64,000 nt of DNA, taken from the NCBI GenBank assembly GCA_002095305.1, contig MIEI01000001.1, positions 62,001-126,000 on the forward strand, written 5' to 3'. This document shows positions 62,706 to 64,000 of this stretch, piece after piece. Origin of the DNA: Pantoea brenneri. GTDB lineage: Bacteria > Pseudomonadota > Gammaproteobacteria > Enterobacterales > Enterobacteriaceae. Position 1 is the first letter of the stretch, and every line of letters starts with the position of its first letter. The translations under genes and the position numbers were made by a program. Below the pieces are notes generated by a model. That model worked only from the letters and a program-made list of their open reading frames with translations. It was not told the DNA's origin and did no database searches.

Positions 62706-64000
62706 ATGAACCTTTGCCGCTGCCTTTTCAGCCTGCTGCTGCTGATGCCGCTGTTTGCCAGTGCCGGACCGGCGGCAGACTTCGCCGCTGCCAGCCGTAG
62801 CCAGCAGGCGACGCTGCTGCAACAGTGGCTGCCGCGCCAGACAGCAGCCGGTTACCGCTGCTGGAAGCGCTGCACGCCGAAAACGTGGTCATCGACCAGA
62901 ATAAACAGCCGTTCAGCCAGCAGGGCAGCAGGTTGCTGCCGCTGGATGCCCAGCCACAGCCGAACGGCAGCCTGAAAAAACTGTTTATGAACAACCGGCT
63001 GCGGGTGCTGGTCAACGGCGCGCTGGCGGCGCATCAGCTGGTGAGCGACGATGCCGGACTGCGGTTGCGCGCGGCGCGACAGTTGCAAAATGACGGCGCA
63101 GCCGATCAGCTGTCGCTGATTGAGCAGCGGCTGGCCGCCGAAAAGGATAGCCGGGTGCATGCCGCACTGGCGCTGGCGCTGGCCAACCTGCAGCTGGCAG
63201 ATGCCCAGCCGATGGTGCGGCTGAAGGCAGTTAAGCTGCTGGGCGAATCCAGCGATCCCAATACTCAGGCCAGCCTGCAACGCTTAACCCAGCCGGCGAA
63301 CGAACCAGACGCCACGGTGCGTGCCGCCGCCGCCGACAGCCTGCAACAGATTCAGAAACGCCTGATGTGGGGCGATCTGCTGGGTCAGGCGTTCAGCGGC
63401 CTGTCGCTGGGCTCGGTTTTGCTGCTGGCGGCGCTGGGACTGGCGATCACTTACGGTCTGCTTGGCGTAATCAATATGGCGCACGGTGAAATGCTGATGC
63501 TCGGTGCTTATGCCACCTGGTGGGTACAGAGCCTGTTTCAGCAGTTTGCGCCGCACTACCTGGCCTGGTATCCGCTGCTGGCACTGCCGGTGGCGTTTAT
63601 GGTGACGGCCGCCATCGGAATGGCGCTGGAACGCACGGTGATCCGCCATCTTTACGGTCGCCCGCTGGAAACGCTGCTGGCAACCTGGGGTATCAGCCTG
63701 ATGCTGATTCAGGCGGTGCGCATGCTGTTCGGTGCGCAAAACCTCGAAGTGGCAAATCCGCAGTGGCTGTCAGGCGGACTGCAGGTGCTGCCTAACCTGG
63801 TGCTGCCGTGGAACCGCATCGCCGTGATTCTGTTTGTGATCTTTGTGCTGGCACTCACCTGGCTGTTGCTGAATCGCACCCGTCTTGGCATGAACGTGCG
63901 CGCCGTTACGCAGAATCGCGCCATGGCCGACTGCTGCGGCGTGCCGACCGGCCGGGTCGATATGCTGGCGTTTGGTCTGGGGTCTGGTATTGCCGGACTG
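62706..64000 (+). CDS. urtB: Urea ABC transporter permease UrtB, frameshifted and cut by the window end
   Basis: Inner-membrane permease of the urea importer. It starts MNLCRCLFSLLLLMPLFASAG, a signal-like segment. Near 62848 the frame changes: ...AAG then YRCWKR in one frame, RLPLLEALHAENVVIDQ in the other, consistent with CCC read as CC. The second frame then runs open to the window end through an extracytoplasmic region with HEAT-like repeats (about residues 100-220), followed by membrane spans: GLSLGSVLLLAALGLAITYG, NMAHGEMLMLGAYATWW and LLATWGISLMLIQAVRM. It continues beyond the window. urtCDE presumably follow. Confidence 0.92.

Overview
The window reads as the chromosome of an Enterobacterales bacterium, most likely Erwiniaceae (Pantoea or a close relative). 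Nearly every protein aligns by eye along its whole length with an Escherichia coli K-12 counterpart, and gene order follows the E. coli 98-2 minute region around thr, car and dnaK. The genus call is inference: it rests on E. coli-like housekeeping proteins combined with a urea carboxylase/allophanate hydrolase/Urt cluster and an extra general porin. No rRNA, tRNA, CRISPR array, prophage or insertion sequence was found.

Layout. 1-2668: thiBPQ thiamine/TPP importer, thiB cut by the left edge. 2676-9911: yabI, polB, rapA, rluA, with no ara operon between yabI and polB. 9974-18316: djlA, then lptD-surA-pdxA-rsmA-apaG-apaH, with folA convergent. 18550-19689: a porin gene with an internal amber codon. 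19922-26772: carAB, dapB, and ispH at the end of ribF-ileS-lspA-fkpB-ispH, which extends to 31504. 31811-37546: rpsT, nhaAR, dnaKJ. 37849-43859: satP, an MFS transporter, mog, talB, yaaA, thrC. 43863-47408: thrB, thrA and the thrL leader with its attenuator. 47596-54900: yjtD, arcA, creA, rob, gpmB, yjjX, trpR, slt. 55171-64000: atzF, uca, a GntR-type regulator, urtA and urtB (cut by the right edge), forming one urea import and degradation unit.

Regulatory sites are well preserved: the thr attenuator, two ARG boxes and an exact RutR operator at carAB, a sigma-32 promoter at dnaK, a TrpR operator at trpR, and an FNR-like site before arcA. An approximately 147-bp imperfect palindrome between gpmB and yjjX looks like a dispersed enterobacterial repeat.

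The strongest anomaly is the number of reading-frame breaks. thiP, surA, ileS, thrB, arcA, atzF and urtB each lack exactly one base, mostly in a CCC, GG or TT run, and the porin has one TAG. Because ileS is essential and the breaks are uniform, I infer that most are sequencing or assembly errors. I found no clearly undescribed system. The most distinctive accessory content is the urea cluster with its own regulator and the possibly broken porin.
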